DNA of 64,000 nt from JAJDOD01 sp039024895 (GCA_039024895.1 JBCCPJ010000008.1:1-64000); one strand, 5' to 3'. Shown: positions 41,847-51,449, numbered from the stretch's first letter. Translations and numbers: made by a program. The notes: generated by a model not told the origin, from the sequence alone.

Positions 41847-44011
41847 ACGACGTGATCCGCGAAGGCCGAGCGATAGAGCGTTGATAGCTCCGCAAGCGGC
41901 GCGCTGACCTTGCCGAGAGTTACATTGTTGCCGCCGAAGCGGCCGACCTGCGCGATGGGCACACCTGCCTGACCGGCGACGATCATCAACTCTTCTGCCT
42001 GGTCGAAGCCGCAGGCGATCAGGTAACGTGCCTGGTCTTCGCCGAAGAGCTGATCGACGCCCGTCACGTCAAGCTGTACGCCGATCTCAGCGGCGTCCGC
42101 CATTTCGAAGGCCGCGACTGCAAGCCCACCATCAGAAAGATCGCTGGCCGCATGGATGAGCGCGCCATTCTCGCGGATATAGGTGCCAGTGCGCAGTTCA
42201 AGGTCCAGTTCGACCTGGGGTGCGTCGCCTGTTTCGCGCCCGAAGACCTCTGCCAAAAGGGCGGATTGGCCGAGGTGGCCTTGTGTTTCGCCCAAGAGCA
42301 GCGCGTAGTCGCCTTCTTGCGCGATGCCTGCGATCAAGTCCTCTGGCTGCGCGATCAAACCAACAGCGCCGATCGTGGGCGTTGGCAGGATCGGCTGACC
42401 ATCGGTTTCATTGTAGAGCGAGACATTGCCGGAGACGATTGGCATGTCGAGAGCGAGGCACGCGGCGCCGATACCTTGGATCGCGCCGACAAATTGCCCC
42501 ATGATTTCAGGTTTTTCCGGATTGCCGAAGTTCATGTTGTCGGTTGTGGCGAGAGGTTTCGCCCCAACAGCGGACAGGTTGCGATAGGCTTCTGCCACTG
42601 CCTGTTTGCCGCCTTCAATCGGGTTGGCGCGCACGTAGCGCGGTGTGACATCGGAGGTGAACGCAAGCATCTTTTCGGTCCCATGGACGCGGACGATACC
42701 GGCCCCCAAACCAGGCGCTTGTACGGTATCGGCCATGACCTGGCTGTCATATTGCTCCCATACCCATTGCTTGCGCGCGTAGTTTGGGGAACCAATCAAA
42801 GCCTTCAGCGCCGCAATCGGGTCTAGCGACAGCACGTCACTTTCCGGCTCGTAGGCATCCGCTTTTGGCGTTGCGGTCCACGGTCGGTCGTATTCCGGGG
42901 CGGTGGAAGAGAGCTTCGAAAGGGGCAGGTCCGCCTTCACCTCATTGCCATGCAAGATCAGAAACCGGTCTTCGGCAAGCGTCTCCCCGACAATGGCGAA
43001 GTCGAGGTCCCACTTCTCGAAAACGGCTTTTGCTTCCGCTTCGAGGTCTGGGTTCAGCACCATCAGCATGCGTTCCTGGCTCTCCGACAGCATCATTTCG
43101 TAAGCGGTCATGCCCGTTTCGCGCTGTGGCACAGCGTCAAGGTTAAGCTGAACCCCCAAGCCGCCCTTGTCGCCCATTTCGACGGCAGAACAGGTGAGAC
43201 CTGCGGCCCCCATATCTTGAATAGAGATGACAGCGCCGGTTTGCATCAACTCAAGGCAGGCTTCGAGCAGGCGTTTTTCGGTGAACGGGTCGCCGACCTG
43301 CACGGTGGGGCGTTTTTCCTCGATTGTGTCGTCGAATTCGGCAGAGGCCATGGTCGCCCCGCCGACGCCATCGCGACCGGTTTTCGCACCAAGATAGACG
43401 ACAGGCATGCCGACACCGCTGGCGGCTGAGTAGAAGATTTTGTCTGCATCGGCGAGGCCAGCGGCAAAGGCGTTCACGAGGCAATTACCGTTATAGGCTT
43501 TGTGGAAGCGAACCTCGCCGCCGATTGTCGGCACGCCGAACGCGTTGCCGTATCCGCCAATACCTTCGACAACTCCTGCCACAAGGCGCTTTGTCTTGGG
43601 GTGTGACGGTTCACCGAAGGACAGCGCGTTCATCGCGGCGATCGGGCGGGCGCCCATTGTAAATACATCCCTTAAGATGCCACCCACACCGGTGGCGGCA
43701 CCCTGGTAAGGTTCGATGTAGGAGGGATGATTGTGGCTCTCCATTTTGAAGATAACCGCCTGTCCATCGCCAATATCGACGACCCCGGCGTTTTCCCCAG
43801 GGCCGCAGATCACCTGGGGTCCTTCGGTTGGCAGGGTGCGCAGCCACTTTTTTGATGACTTATACGAACAATGTTCGTTCCACATGGCCGAGAAAACGCC
43901 GAGCTCGGTGAAATTCGGCGCACGATTGAGGATGCGCAGGACTTCCTGATATTCTTCAGGTGTGAACCCATGCGCTGCTATGAGCGCTTCGGTGATTTCT
44001 GGCTCTTCCAT
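41843..44011 (-). CDS. purL: Phosphoribosylformylglycinamidine synthase subunit PurL
   Basis: The 722-residue small-type PurL makes FGAM in purine synthesis, with PurS and PurQ (not in the window). Motifs are EHCSYKSSKKWLRTLPT, ESHNHPSYIEPYQGAATGVGG (the ATP site), and SDLSDGGLAVA near the end. I start at MEEPEITEALIA (44011), preceded by a G-rich stretch; the frame is open 24 codons further with unlikely sequence. Confidence 0.96.
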   Translation of the reverse strand: MEEPEITEALIAAHGFTPEEYQEVLRILNRAPNFTELGVFSAMWNEHCSYKSSKKWLRTLPTEGPQVICGPGENAGVVDIGDGQAVIFKMESHNHPSYIEPYQGAATGVGGILRDVFTMGARPIAAMNALSFGEPSHPKTKRLVAGVVEGIGGYGNAFGVPTIGGEVRFHKAYNGNCLVNAFAAGLADADKIFYSAASGVGMPVVYLGAKTGRDGVGGATMASAEFDDTIEEKRPTVQVGDPFTEKRLLEACLELMQTGAVISIQDMGAAGLTCSAVEMGDKGGLGVQLNLDAVPQRETGMTAYEMMLSESQERMLMVLNPDLEAEAKAVFEKWDLDFAIVGETLAEDRFLILHGNEVKADLPLSKLSSTAPEYDRPWTATPKADAYEPESDVLSLDPIAALKALIGSPNYARKQWVWEQYDSQVMADTVQAPGLGAGIVRVHGTEKMLAFTSDVTPRYVRANPIEGGKQAVAEAYRNLSAVGAKPLATTDNMNFGNPEKPEIMGQFVGAIQGIGAACLALDMPIVSGNVSLYNETDGQPILPTPTIGAVGLIAQPEDLIAGIAQEGDYALLLGETQGHLGQSALLAEVFGRETGDAPQVELDLELRTGTYIRENGALIHAASDLSDGGLAVAAFEMADAAEIGVQLDVTGVDQLFGEDQARYLIACGFDQAEELMIVAGQAGVPIAQVGRFGGNNVTLGKVSAPLAELSTLYRSAFADHVV

Positions 44012-44109
44012 CGGCCCCCCGGGTTTCGCTGCGCGTCTCATAGAAGACTGAGCGGCGAGGTGGAAGGGGGCAAAGCGCGACACCCGCGCCGGATGTCTTT
44101 CGCTGCTGC

Positions 44110-44538
44110 CTAGCGGCCGTCCCGGGCGCGGGCTTGCAGCGCTCTAAGTAGTTCCATCGCGCGTTCGGCATGTTTGGTGGGGACGAATACGTGGTCATGT
44201 TGGGTCGCGGCAACGACATTCGCCGGTATTTTATCGCGCGCCAGCTCTGTGGTGACGGCTGCGGTGAGACCGACACCTGTGAGCGATGAGAACACCATCA
44301 AGGTGATCTGCCGCATCTCCATGTCATAGGTCAGACCCAAACTATCCGCGTCAGGCTTTGGCAGGATGACCGACATGCCTTCGTCTTCGGCGAACGAGCC
44401 ACGGGCCAGATGTATGGCGGCCTTGGCATCTTCGTTGTGCAGCATGGAGCAGAAGACAAAGACGCCCGGCTGAAGAACCGGGGTCATGCTTGAAATCATC
44501 TTTCTGGTGCCCTTCACCGGGCGCGTACCGCTTTCCAT
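44110..44538 (-). CDS. ACT-domain protein (ACT_3/DUF2241 type)
   Basis: A 142-residue protein. VLQPGVFVFCSMLHNEDAKAAIHL to the end (FVPTKHAERAMELLRAL) matches small tandem-ACT proteins of the ACT_3 type, which bind amino acids or similar ligands. M14 or M18 may be the real start (MISSMTPVLQPG). It precedes purL on the same strand by 98 bp, so a shared transcript is possible. Confidence 0.82.
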   Translation of the reverse strand: MESGTRPVKGTRKMISSMTPVLQPGVFVFCSMLHNEDAKAAIHLARGSFAEDEGMSVILPKPDADSLGLTYDMEMRQITLMVFSSLTGVGLTAAVTTELARDKIPANVVAATQHDHVFVPTKHAERAMELLRALQARARDGR

Positions 44539-44914
44539 ACTCTGGTCCGGATAACTCGATCAGATTACAGATTGGTGTGCACTCTGCATTAGGCAAGGGA
44601 CGAGAACGTGATGCCCCAAAAGAATAACGGCCTGCTGGGTAGCAGACCGTTATCGGACCGGAAATTGCAGCCCTCTCACTCACAAAGGTAAACTTACAAG
44701 GAACTCGTTACCCCCCAATTCACCAACCACACACGTAATGTGCAGCAAATGTGCAGATTATGTCAAGACGAAAACGAGAAGATGGCCAAAAAAAGGCAAA
44801 AATCCTTGGAAATCAAGGGAAGCTATACGAAATCTGCACAAAATCTAAGGTTTTCCTTACAATCGAAGGTTGGAATCTGCGCAATTCGTTAACGCCGGAG
44901 CGGTGTTGGTCGAG
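44539..44914. other. Gene-free stretch between polA and the ACT gene with repeats
   Basis: This 376-bp stretch is richer in A and T than its surroundings and has no convincing gene. It holds a perfect 10-bp inverted repeat TGTGCAGATT (44750-44759) and AATCTGCACA (44831-44840), a direct copy of AATGTGCAG 11 bp before the first arm (44737-44745), and a one-mismatch copy at 44874-44883. A minus-strand terminator lies at 44618-44653. Confidence 0.6.
44618..44653 (-). terminator. Minus-strand intrinsic terminator downstream of polA
   Basis: A 13-bp stem (44641-44653 with 44624-44636) closed by accc is followed by TCTTTT on the minus strand. The only imperfect pair is G-U on the minus strand but C-A on the plus strand, which supports minus-strand use. 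It lies about 260 bp after the polA stop, so it ends either a long polA 3' end or a small RNA. Confidence 0.7.
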
Positions 44915-47734
44915 TCAGTGTGCCTCGGCCCAGTTTTGGCCATGGCCAGCATCAACGATGAGCGGCACATCTAGAGCAATCGCTGGGAGTGTGGCGGCCT
45001 CCATAATTTGACGCGCGGTGCCAATCAGGTCTTCAACGGCGCTGTTTTCCACCTCGAACAGCAACTCGTCATGCACTTGGAGCAACATCTTGGCTGGGAG
45101 CTTGGCAATTGCCGATGGCATGCGAATCATAGCGCGCCGAATGATGTCAGCGGCGGTGCCCTGGATGGGCGCATTGATTGCGGCGCGTTTTGCGAACCCG
45201 GCACGTGGTCCGCTATTGTTGATTTCTGGCGTGTTGATCTTGCGCCCAAACAGCGTTTCCACATGTCCGTGTTCTTTGGCGAAAGCGACTGTGTCGTCCA
45301 TATAAGTGCGGATGCCCGGGAAGCGTTCGAAGTACCGGTCAATGAAGCCCTGGGCCTCGGCGCGGGGAATGCGCAAGTTACGGGCGAGGCCAAAACCGGA
45401 GATGCCGTAGATGACGCCAAAGTTGATCGCCTTGGCCTGCCGGCGCACGTCCGGCGTCATCTCGTCAAGTGGCACGTTAAACATCTCCGACGCGGTGGCG
45501 GCATGAATGTCCTGACCTTCACGGAAGGCTTCCTTCAGCGCGTCGATCTCAGCAATATGGGCCAAGATGCGCAATTCGATCTGGCTGTAATCTAGACTGA
45601 CGAGCGTATGGCCGTCGGTAGCAACAAAGGCCTCGCGAATGCGCCGCCCTTCTTCGGTGCGGATCGGGATGTTCTGCAGGTTGGGATCGGTGGACGCGAG
45701 CCGACCGGTATTTGCACCTGCGATGGAATAGGATGTGTGTACGCGCCCCGTCTCCGCATTTATGTGGTCCTGGAGCGCATCCGTATAGGTCGACTTCAGT
45801 TTAGAAAGCTGGCGCCAGTCGAGGATGCGGCGTGGCAGATCGTGAATGGTTGCCATATCTTCCAAGACATCTGCACCCGTTGAGTAAGCGCCGGTCTTTC
45901 CTTTTTTGGGTTCCTTACCATCGGGCAGCTTCAGTCCCAATTCGTCGAACAGGATTTCCCCGAGTTGCTTTGGCGATCCCACATTGAAGGAGTGACCGGC
46001 CAATTCGTGGATTTCGTCTTCGAGCTGGGCCATTTTTTGGGCGAAGGCATTGGACATTCGCGACAATACCTGCGCATCGACCTTGATGCCCGCCATCTCC
46101 ATCTCAGCCAAGACGGGCACAAGCGGGCGTTCGAGCGTCTCGTAGACCGTGGTCACGCGTTTCTTGTGCAGAGACGGCTTGAAATGCTGCCACAGGCGGA
46201 GCGTCACGTCCGCATCCTCGGCGGCGTATTTGACCGCATCATCGACGGGCACGCGGTCAAACGTGATCTGGCTTTTGCCGGTGCCTAAAAGCGATTTTAT
46301 TTCAATGGGATGGTGGTTCAGATATCGCTCTGAGAGGCCGTCCATTGAGTGGTTGTGAAGGCCGGCATGCATGGCATATGACATCAGCATCGTGTCATCA
46401 ATCGGCGCGACCTTGATCCCATAACGGGCAAGGATCTTGGCGTCGTATTTCATGTTTTGGCCAATCTTCAGGACGCTCTCGGCTTCCAGAAGGGGTTTCA
46501 ACAGGCGAAGCGCATCGTCCAAGGGAAGCTGGTCCTCTGCCAATTGGTCCGAGCCAAAAAGGTCATCCGCCGCCGATTGTTTGTGTGTCAAAGGGATATA
46601 GGCCGCTTCGCCCGCCTCAACCGCAAGCGAAACGCCCACGAGTTCGGCGGTCATTTCGTTGAGAGCCGTTGTTTCCGTGTCAACTGCCACCCACCCACGG
46701 GCCAAGGCTTTGTCGATCCATGCCGCCAAGGTTTCGGTGTCACGGATGGCGGTATAGACGGCCTGTTCAAAAGGGATGCTCTCAACGATGGCGTCTTCCG
46801 ATTTCGGCGAAGGCGCAGTTTCGATGACCGGCACCTCGGTCCCGAATGCTTCCGCGACACGCCGTGTTATCGTGCGGAACTCCATTTCACTGAGGAACGC
46901 GAGCAGCGTGTCGGCCTCGGCATCCTGAACTTCCAGGCTTTCGAGCGTGTAGGGCAGAACCATATTCTGATCGAGCGTTACCAGTTTCTTCGACAGCTCG
47001 ATTTGGTCCTTGTGGTCGATGAGTGTCTGGCGCCGCTTGGGTTGCTTGATTTCCTCGGCGCGCTCCAGAAGTGTCTCCAAATCGCCGAACTCGTTGATCA
47101 ATAACGCGGCTGTTTTGACGCCGATACCGGGCGCGCCGGGGATATTGTCCACGCTATCTCCGGCAAGGGCCTGCACGTCGATCACTTTTTCGGGGAGCAC
47201 GCCGAACTTTTCTTCCACGCCCTCGACGCCGATCCGTGTATTTTTCATGGCGTCGAACATTTCGACCCCATCGCCCACAAGCTGCATGAGGTCCTTGTCG
47301 GAGGATACGATGGTCACCCGCCCACCAGCCTCGCGCGCCTGGCGGGCCAAGGTTGCGATGATGTCGTCGGCTTCGAAGCCTTCCGTTTCAAGACAGGCGA
47401 TGTTGAAGGCGCGCGTTGCATCACGCGTCAATGGAATTTGCGGGCGCAGGTCCTCGGGCATCGCATCGCGATTGGCTTTGTATTGGTCGTAAAGGTCGTT
47501 TCGGAACGTGTGCGAGCCCTTGTCGAACACCACAGCAACGTGGGTCGGCGCGTCGGCGCCCTTGTTATCTTCGATCATCTTCCAGAGCATATTGACGAAA
47601 CCGGAGACAGCCCCGACCGGCAAACCGTCGGATTTACGGGTCAGAGGAGGCAAGGCGTGATAGGCGCGGAAAATGAACGCAGACCCATCGATGAGGCTTA
47701 AGTGGCACCCCTTGCCGAACGATCCCTCTGCCAT
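44915..47734 (-). CDS. polA: DNA polymerase I
   Basis: A 939-residue polymerase for Okazaki fragment processing and repair. Residues about 1-290 form the 5'-3' exonuclease (SLIDGSAFIFRAYHALPP; ADDIIATLA), about 320-510 the 3'-5' exonuclease with an intact site (VAVDTETTAL), and about 540-939 the polymerase: LVSLDYSQIELR (motif A), RRQAKAINFGVIYG (O-helix) and LLQVHDELLFEV (motif C). All catalytic acids are seen. GGGGAATG precedes the ATG. Confidence 0.98.
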   Translation of the reverse strand: MAEGSFGKGCHLSLIDGSAFIFRAYHALPPLTRKSDGLPVGAVSGFVNMLWKMIEDNKGADAPTHVAVVFDKGSHTFRNDLYDQYKANRDAMPEDLRPQIPLTRDATRAFNIACLETEGFEADDIIATLARQAREAGGRVTIVSSDKDLMQLVGDGVEMFDAMKNTRIGVEGVEEKFGVLPEKVIDVQALAGDSVDNIPGAPGIGVKTAALLINEFGDLETLLERAEEIKQPKRRQTLIDHKDQIELSKKLVTLDQNMVLPYTLESLEVQDAEADTLLAFLSEMEFRTITRRVAEAFGTEVPVIETAPSPKSEDAIVESIPFEQAVYTAIRDTETLAAWIDKALARGWVAVDTETTALNEMTAELVGVSLAVEAGEAAYIPLTHKQSAADDLFGSDQLAEDQLPLDDALRLLKPLLEAESVLKIGQNMKYDAKILARYGIKVAPIDDTMLMSYAMHAGLHNHSMDGLSERYLNHHPIEIKSLLGTGKSQITFDRVPVDDAVKYAAEDADVTLRLWQHFKPSLHKKRVTTVYETLERPLVPVLAEMEMAGIKVDAQVLSRMSNAFAQKMAQLEDEIHELAGHSFNVGSPKQLGEILFDELGLKLPDGKEPKKGKTGAYSTGADVLEDMATIHDLPRRILDWRQLSKLKSTYTDALQDHINAETGRVHTSYSIAGANTGRLASTDPNLQNIPIRTEEGRRIREAFVATDGHTLVSLDYSQIELRILAHIAEIDALKEAFREGQDIHAATASEMFNVPLDEMTPDVRRQAKAINFGVIYGISGFGLARNLRIPRAEAQGFIDRYFERFPGIRTYMDDTVAFAKEHGHVETLFGRKINTPEINNSGPRAGFAKRAAINAPIQGTAADIIRRAMIRMPSAIAKLPAKMLLQVHDELLFEVENSAVEDLIGTARQIMEAATLPAIALDVPLIVDAGHGQNWAEAH

Positions 47735-47772
47735 AACATTCCCCCGATATGAGACCCTTTGACGTCAGATAC

Positions 47773-48216
47773 ATGAGAGCATTGATCTTGGCGAGTGTCG
47801 TCGCGGTGCCGTTTGGGGCACGGGCGGACACATGCGATCCGGAGATCATGAATTGCTCACCGCTTGTTGCCTGTGTTGAGGCAACCGGCGAGTATTTTCG
47901 TGGTGCTTCCTTCGGACAAGATGCCGGTCCCTTTCGCGCTGACAGCGTGACGGGTGCGACGTGCACAGGTACTTGGCGCCGCACCATGCTGGGGATCGGC
48001 ATCGCGGAGTTCACCTGTTCCGATGGCCGCATGGGGAGTTCCGTCTTCAATTGGTTTGAACCGGAAAGCGGCACCGCCGTCGGCCATGGCACCTTTGTTG
48101 ACGGCACCGTGGCGCGTTTTTGGGCGGGCAACAATCTCGAACGGTATTTTGACGAGATCGACCCGTTGGAGCGGCAGCGCATGGCGTGCAACCCGAAAGA
48201 TATGCTCCTGAGTTGA
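47773..48216 (+). CDS. Secreted hypothetical protein
   Basis: A 147-residue protein with a signal peptide (MRALILASVVAVPFGARA, cleavage before DTC). The mature part has six or seven Cys residues (e.g. CDPEIMNCSPLVACVE, GATCTGTW, FTCSDGRMG) that could form disulfides, and GFxx-like beta strands. An ATG at 47749 would lengthen it by eight residues. It lies between polA (divergent) and the HerA-like gene (convergent). Family not recognised. Confidence 0.7.
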   Translation: MRALILASVVAVPFGARADTCDPEIMNCSPLVACVEATGEYFRGASFGQDAGPFRADSVTGATCTGTWRRTMLGIGIAEFTCSDGRMGSSVFNWFEPESGTAVGHGTFVDGTVARFWAGNNLERYFDEIDPLERQRMACNPKDMLLS

Positions 48217-48231
48217 AGGTATCTATTTCGC

Positions 48232-49830
48232 TCAGCGGCCCTTGAAAAGACCACCAAGGAGGCCCCGCACAATGCGTTTGCCAGTGGTTCCGGTAAGCTC
48301 ACGGACGACCATTTTCGTCAGTTGATCGCCGATCCCCCCGGATTTCGAGGATCGCCGCGAGGTCGACCGGCCCACCTGCTTCCCGTCATAGCGGCGGGCT
48401 CTCTTCAACTCGCGCTCCGCTTCCTCCGCCTCCTCCTCGCGGCGTTCCGCTTCTTCCGCATCCGCTGCGGCCTTCTCAGCGCGCCCGCGCAGCACTTCAT
48501 AAGCGCTTTCGCGATCCTTCACAGCTTCATACTTTCCGGCGATCGGGGATGCCTGGATGGTTTCGTTGCGCTCGGCATCCGACAACGGGCCAAGCTGCGA
48601 GGAAGGCGGTCGGATGAGCGTTCGTTCGACGATACTGGGCGCACCTTTGGCTTCGAGAAAACTCGTGACGGCCTCCCCAACACCCACTTCCTTGATGGCA
48701 TCTTCGGTCGAAAAGCGCGGGTTCGTGCGGTAGGTTTCGGCGGCTTGCTTCAGACCTTTTTGGTCTTTTGGGGTGAACGCCCGCAACGCGTGCTGCACCC
48801 GGTTGCCCAACTGTCCGAGAATGTCCTCCGGCACGTCTGCCGGGTTCTGCGTCACGAAGTAAACGCCGACGCCTTTGGACCGGATGAGCCGTGCCACTTG
48901 TTCCACTTTTTCGACCAGTGCCTTAGGCGCATCGTCGAAGAGCAGATGCGCTTCGTCGAAAAAGAAGACGAGTTTCGGTTTGTCCGGGTCGCCGACTTCC
49001 GGCAGTTCTTCGAAAAGTTCGGACAGGAGCCAAAGCAGAGACGTGGCGTAGAGCCTAGGGGCTGCCATGAGCTTGTTCGCGGCGAGGATATTGATCCGTC
49101 CGCGGCCATCCGGATCGATCCGCATGATGTCGGAAAGCTCTAACGCGGGCTCGCCAAAGAACTCCGTCGCCCCCTGGTTCTCAAGAACAAGAAGCTGCCG
49201 TTGAATTGCGCCAACCGAGGCCGTGGAGATATTGCCGTAACGCAGGGAAATCGTCTCGCGGTTTTCACCCAACCAGACCAGCATGGCTTGCAGGTCCTTA
49301 AGATCGAGGAGAGGCAAACCTTCCTCATCGGCGACGCGGAAGGCGATGTTCAAGACGCCTTCTTGCGCCTCTGAAAGTTCGAGCAAGCGCGCAAGAAGAA
49401 GCGGCCCCATCTCGGATACAGTCGTGCGAACCGGGTGGCCCTGTTTACCGTAGAGATCCCAGAAAGTGACCGGGAATGCGTCATAGGTATAATTCGTAAA
49501 TCCAATGGTCCCGGCGCGCTTCATGAAGGCGTCATGAAGTTTGAAATCTTCGGTGCCAGAGCGAGCCAGCCCGGACAAATCGCCCTTTACGTCGGCAAGA
49601 AAGACCGGAACGCCGGCGGCAGAAAAGCTCTCCGCCATGATTTGCAGGGTGACGGTCTTGCCTGTGCCTGTTGCGCCTGCGATCAGGCCATGCCGGTTGG
49701 CATATTTCAGCAGGAGCTGTTGTGGCGCCGCGTATCCTTCGCCGCCACCGCCAATAAACACTGTATCCGTCACCACCGTCCCCTTGTCGTTAAAACGTAT
49801 CTTTGAAGGAGAGAATAACTTGTTAACCAT
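48232..49830 (-). CDS. HerA-like ATPase (DUF853)
   Basis: A 532-residue P-loop ATPase of the HerA/FtsK superfamily. IAGATGTGKTVTL is Walker A, LVFFFDEAHLLF is Walker B, and VYFVTQNPADVPEDIL is a sensor-like motif. A Glu/Arg-rich helical stretch (about 440-490) and a basic tail follow. Such proteins are described as HerA-like helicases with unknown substrate. No nuclease (NurA-like) partner is adjacent. Confidence 0.92.
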   Translation of the reverse strand: MVNKLFSPSKIRFNDKGTVVTDTVFIGGGGEGYAAPQQLLLKYANRHGLIAGATGTGKTVTLQIMAESFSAAGVPVFLADVKGDLSGLARSGTEDFKLHDAFMKRAGTIGFTNYTYDAFPVTFWDLYGKQGHPVRTTVSEMGPLLLARLLELSEAQEGVLNIAFRVADEEGLPLLDLKDLQAMLVWLGENRETISLRYGNISTASVGAIQRQLLVLENQGATEFFGEPALELSDIMRIDPDGRGRINILAANKLMAAPRLYATSLLWLLSELFEELPEVGDPDKPKLVFFFDEAHLLFDDAPKALVEKVEQVARLIRSKGVGVYFVTQNPADVPEDILGQLGNRVQHALRAFTPKDQKGLKQAAETYRTNPRFSTEDAIKEVGVGEAVTSFLEAKGAPSIVERTLIRPPSSQLGPLSDAERNETIQASPIAGKYEAVKDRESAYEVLRGRAEKAAADAEEAERREEEAEEAERELKRARRYDGKQVGRSTSRRSSKSGGIGDQLTKMVVRELTGTTGKRIVRGLLGGLFKGR

Positions 49831-49901
49831 TCAGTGCTACCCCGATTGCGTTGTTCTCGCGTTCTGACGGGCGCAGGGCAACATTTCCTCCCTGTAGACT
49901 G

Positions 49902-49928
49902 GCCGCGCCGCACTGGCGCGGCTTTTTT
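49902..49928 (+). terminator. Orphan plus-strand terminator
   Basis: Arms gccgcgcc (49902-49909) and ggcgcggc (49915-49922) pair perfectly and are followed by TTTTTT (49923-49928). No plus-strand gene lies before it; the nearest gene starts at 49830 on the other strand. Confidence 0.75.
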
Positions 49929-50003
49929 CCTTGCTCGTGGTAAGGGAAGCCGCTGCGCGAAGTCCTTCAGCCAAGTCTTTGAAAAAATGTGATCGAAAGA
50001 CTG

Positions 50004-50107
50004 TTGACGGGTCGAAAGACTCATCATACCGTGCCGCGCAATGATAAGTCGGCCAGTCCGGCAGGGAGTGAATTGGAAAGGGGCCCGACTTTGGGTCCTT
50101 TTCTTTT
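50004..50107 (+). ncRNA. Candidate small RNA or leader before the ialB-like gene
   Basis: TTGACG (50004-50009) with a weak -10 near 50027-50032 is followed by about 70 bp and then a terminator (50077-50107: a 10-bp stem with two G-U pairs valid only on the plus strand, then CTTTT). It lies between the first orphan terminator and the gene at 50199. It could be a small RNA or an attenuator for that gene. I recognise no known family. Confidence 0.35.
50077..50107 (+). terminator. Plus-strand terminator upstream of the ialB-like gene
   Basis: Arms aaaggggccc (50077-50086) and gggtcctttt (50093-50102) pair with two G-U pairs in the plus-strand RNA and are followed by CTTTT. Confidence 0.7.
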
Positions 50108-50198
50108 ATGAGCAAGGCTTTGCCCGGCGGTGTTGATCCTACCTGACAGGGGCAGTCCAGCATGCTAAAGCGCCGCAAAATACAGTGGGAGCAGTACA

Positions 50199-50825
50199 AT
50201 GCGTTATGTTGTCGGGACGTCTTTCCTTACCGTGATGCTTGCGATGTCGTCCTTGGCGTATGCCCAGTCGACGGAAAATGCCGAGGCCGAAACGGGCGCA
50301 GAAGAGAGCGCCGTGCCCGAATTGTCGATGGGCCTGACGGAAGCGGCGCCTGGCCAGCCTTATGTGAAGGAAGAGTTCGGGGATTGGGAGCTGCGCTGTG
50401 TCAAGTCCGGCGAAGCGGAGATTTGTCAGCTTTATCAGCTGATGCAGGATACGGACGGGAATTCGGTTGCCGAGTTCAACGTATTTCCGTTGCCCGAAGG
50501 CCAAGAGGCTGTCGCGGGGGCAAATATCGTAACCCCGCTCGAAACGCTGCTGACGGCAAATTTACGACTGGCAGTCGATGCGGGACAGGCAAAGATTTAC
50601 CCCTATTCTTTCTGTAGCCAGGTTGGCTGTTTCTCGCGGATCGGATTGACGTCGGAGGAAGTGGCGGCGTTCAGAGCTGGCAACGCGGCAAATGTGACCA
50701 TTGTCCCAGCGGCGGCGCCTAACGAGACTGTGTCGCTGAGCTTGTCGCTTTCGGGATTTACCGCCGGGTATAACGCCTTGGTTGCCATCGAAAACGCACG
50801 CCTTTCTGAAGGTCAGTCAGAGTAG
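50199..50825 (+). CDS. Invasion-associated locus B (IalB) family protein
   Basis: A 208-residue secreted protein (signal peptide ending SLAYAQ). An acidic linker is followed by the IalB domain: EFGDWELRCVKSGEAEICQLYQLM and the paired Cys region YSFCSQVGCFSRIGLT. The family is widespread in free-living alphaproteobacteria, so the name does not imply virulence; its role is unknown. GGGAG lies eight bases before the ATG. It is convergent with imuA. Confidence 0.9.
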   Translation: MRYVVGTSFLTVMLAMSSLAYAQSTENAEAETGAEESAVPELSMGLTEAAPGQPYVKEEFGDWELRCVKSGEAEICQLYQLMQDTDGNSVAEFNVFPLPEGQEAVAGANIVTPLETLLTANLRLAVDAGQAKIYPYSFCSQVGCFSRIGLTSEEVAAFRAGNAANVTIVPAAAPNETVSLSLSLSGFTAGYNALVAIENARLSEGQSE

Positions 50826-50837
50826 CGCCCAGCGGCG

Positions 50838-51443
50838 TTAAGCGAATGCCATTTCTTGCCCGCGCAGGGTCCAACTTTTTTCGGGCTGCATACGTGCGCG
50901 CCGACGGGCCAGACACCATTCATCCTGATGACCGGATTTATGTTGTGGCACCAATGACCAACGGGTTTCCACGCCCGGGGCGCCGCCCTCTTCTGGTGTG
51001 AGCAAAAGGCCAAGCGGGGCCACGCGCCCCTCCGCCACACCCGTTTCTGCGGCCAGGTGCAATCGACGCACGGCGGTCAAGCCTGGGGGGGACGGCAAGT
51101 CAGCGACCACAAGGGGGACGATGCCCGCGCGCAAGGCTTCCTCCATCGTCCATAACAGGTCTTCGGGGCGCTTTGGTGTCATAAAGATAAACCGGGACGG
51201 GTCCACAAGCCCGACCATGCCTTCCGCATGGAGTTGGCCTGCTCCCCAGGCGGGTCGGATCCAAAACACCGGTCCCGATAGCGCGCTTGCCAGTTTCAAA
51301 GCCAGTCGCCGCCGCGCCGCGCCGCAAAACTCATGCACCCGCGCCCGCTCAAGCGTGAGATCATTGAGAAACGGTGCAGGCGCAGCACCCCGATGGCGAT
51401 GCGACGTGCGCGTCAGCAGATGTCCGGCAGCAGGAACAGTCAT
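50838..51443 (-). CDS. imuA: ImuA-like SOS mutagenesis protein (orphan)
   Basis: A 201-residue RecA-like protein without a Walker A motif, as in ImuA. Landmarks are ARVHEFCGAARRRLAL, GPVFWIRPAW, EDLLWTMEEALRAG and LTAVRRLHLAAETG, ending with a basic region (LARRRARMQPEK). ImuA works with ImuB and DnaE2 in SOS-induced translesion synthesis. Normally imuB and dnaE2 follow at once; here the next gene is the convergent ialB, and only a dnaE2 tail is found elsewhere in the window. A perfect LexA site covers its promoter, so SOS control is very likely. Without partners elsewhere in the genome it would have no mutasome to serve. Confidence 0.82.
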   Translation of the reverse strand: MTVPAAGHLLTRTSHRHRGAAPAPFLNDLTLERARVHEFCGAARRRLALKLASALSGPVFWIRPAWGAGQLHAEGMVGLVDPSRFIFMTPKRPEDLLWTMEEALRAGIVPLVVADLPSPPGLTAVRRLHLAAETGVAEGRVAPLGLLLTPEEGGAPGVETRWSLVPQHKSGHQDEWCLARRRARMQPEKSWTLRGQEMAFA

Positions 51444-51449
51444 TGGTGC

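Noticed and set aside
49848..49866. A third LexA box (gttctcgcgttc)
   Set aside because: The spacing between the GTTC halves is 4, not 7.
50199..50825. Virulence factor (IalB)
   Set aside because: IalB-family proteins are common in free-living marine alphaproteobacteria; the name is historical.
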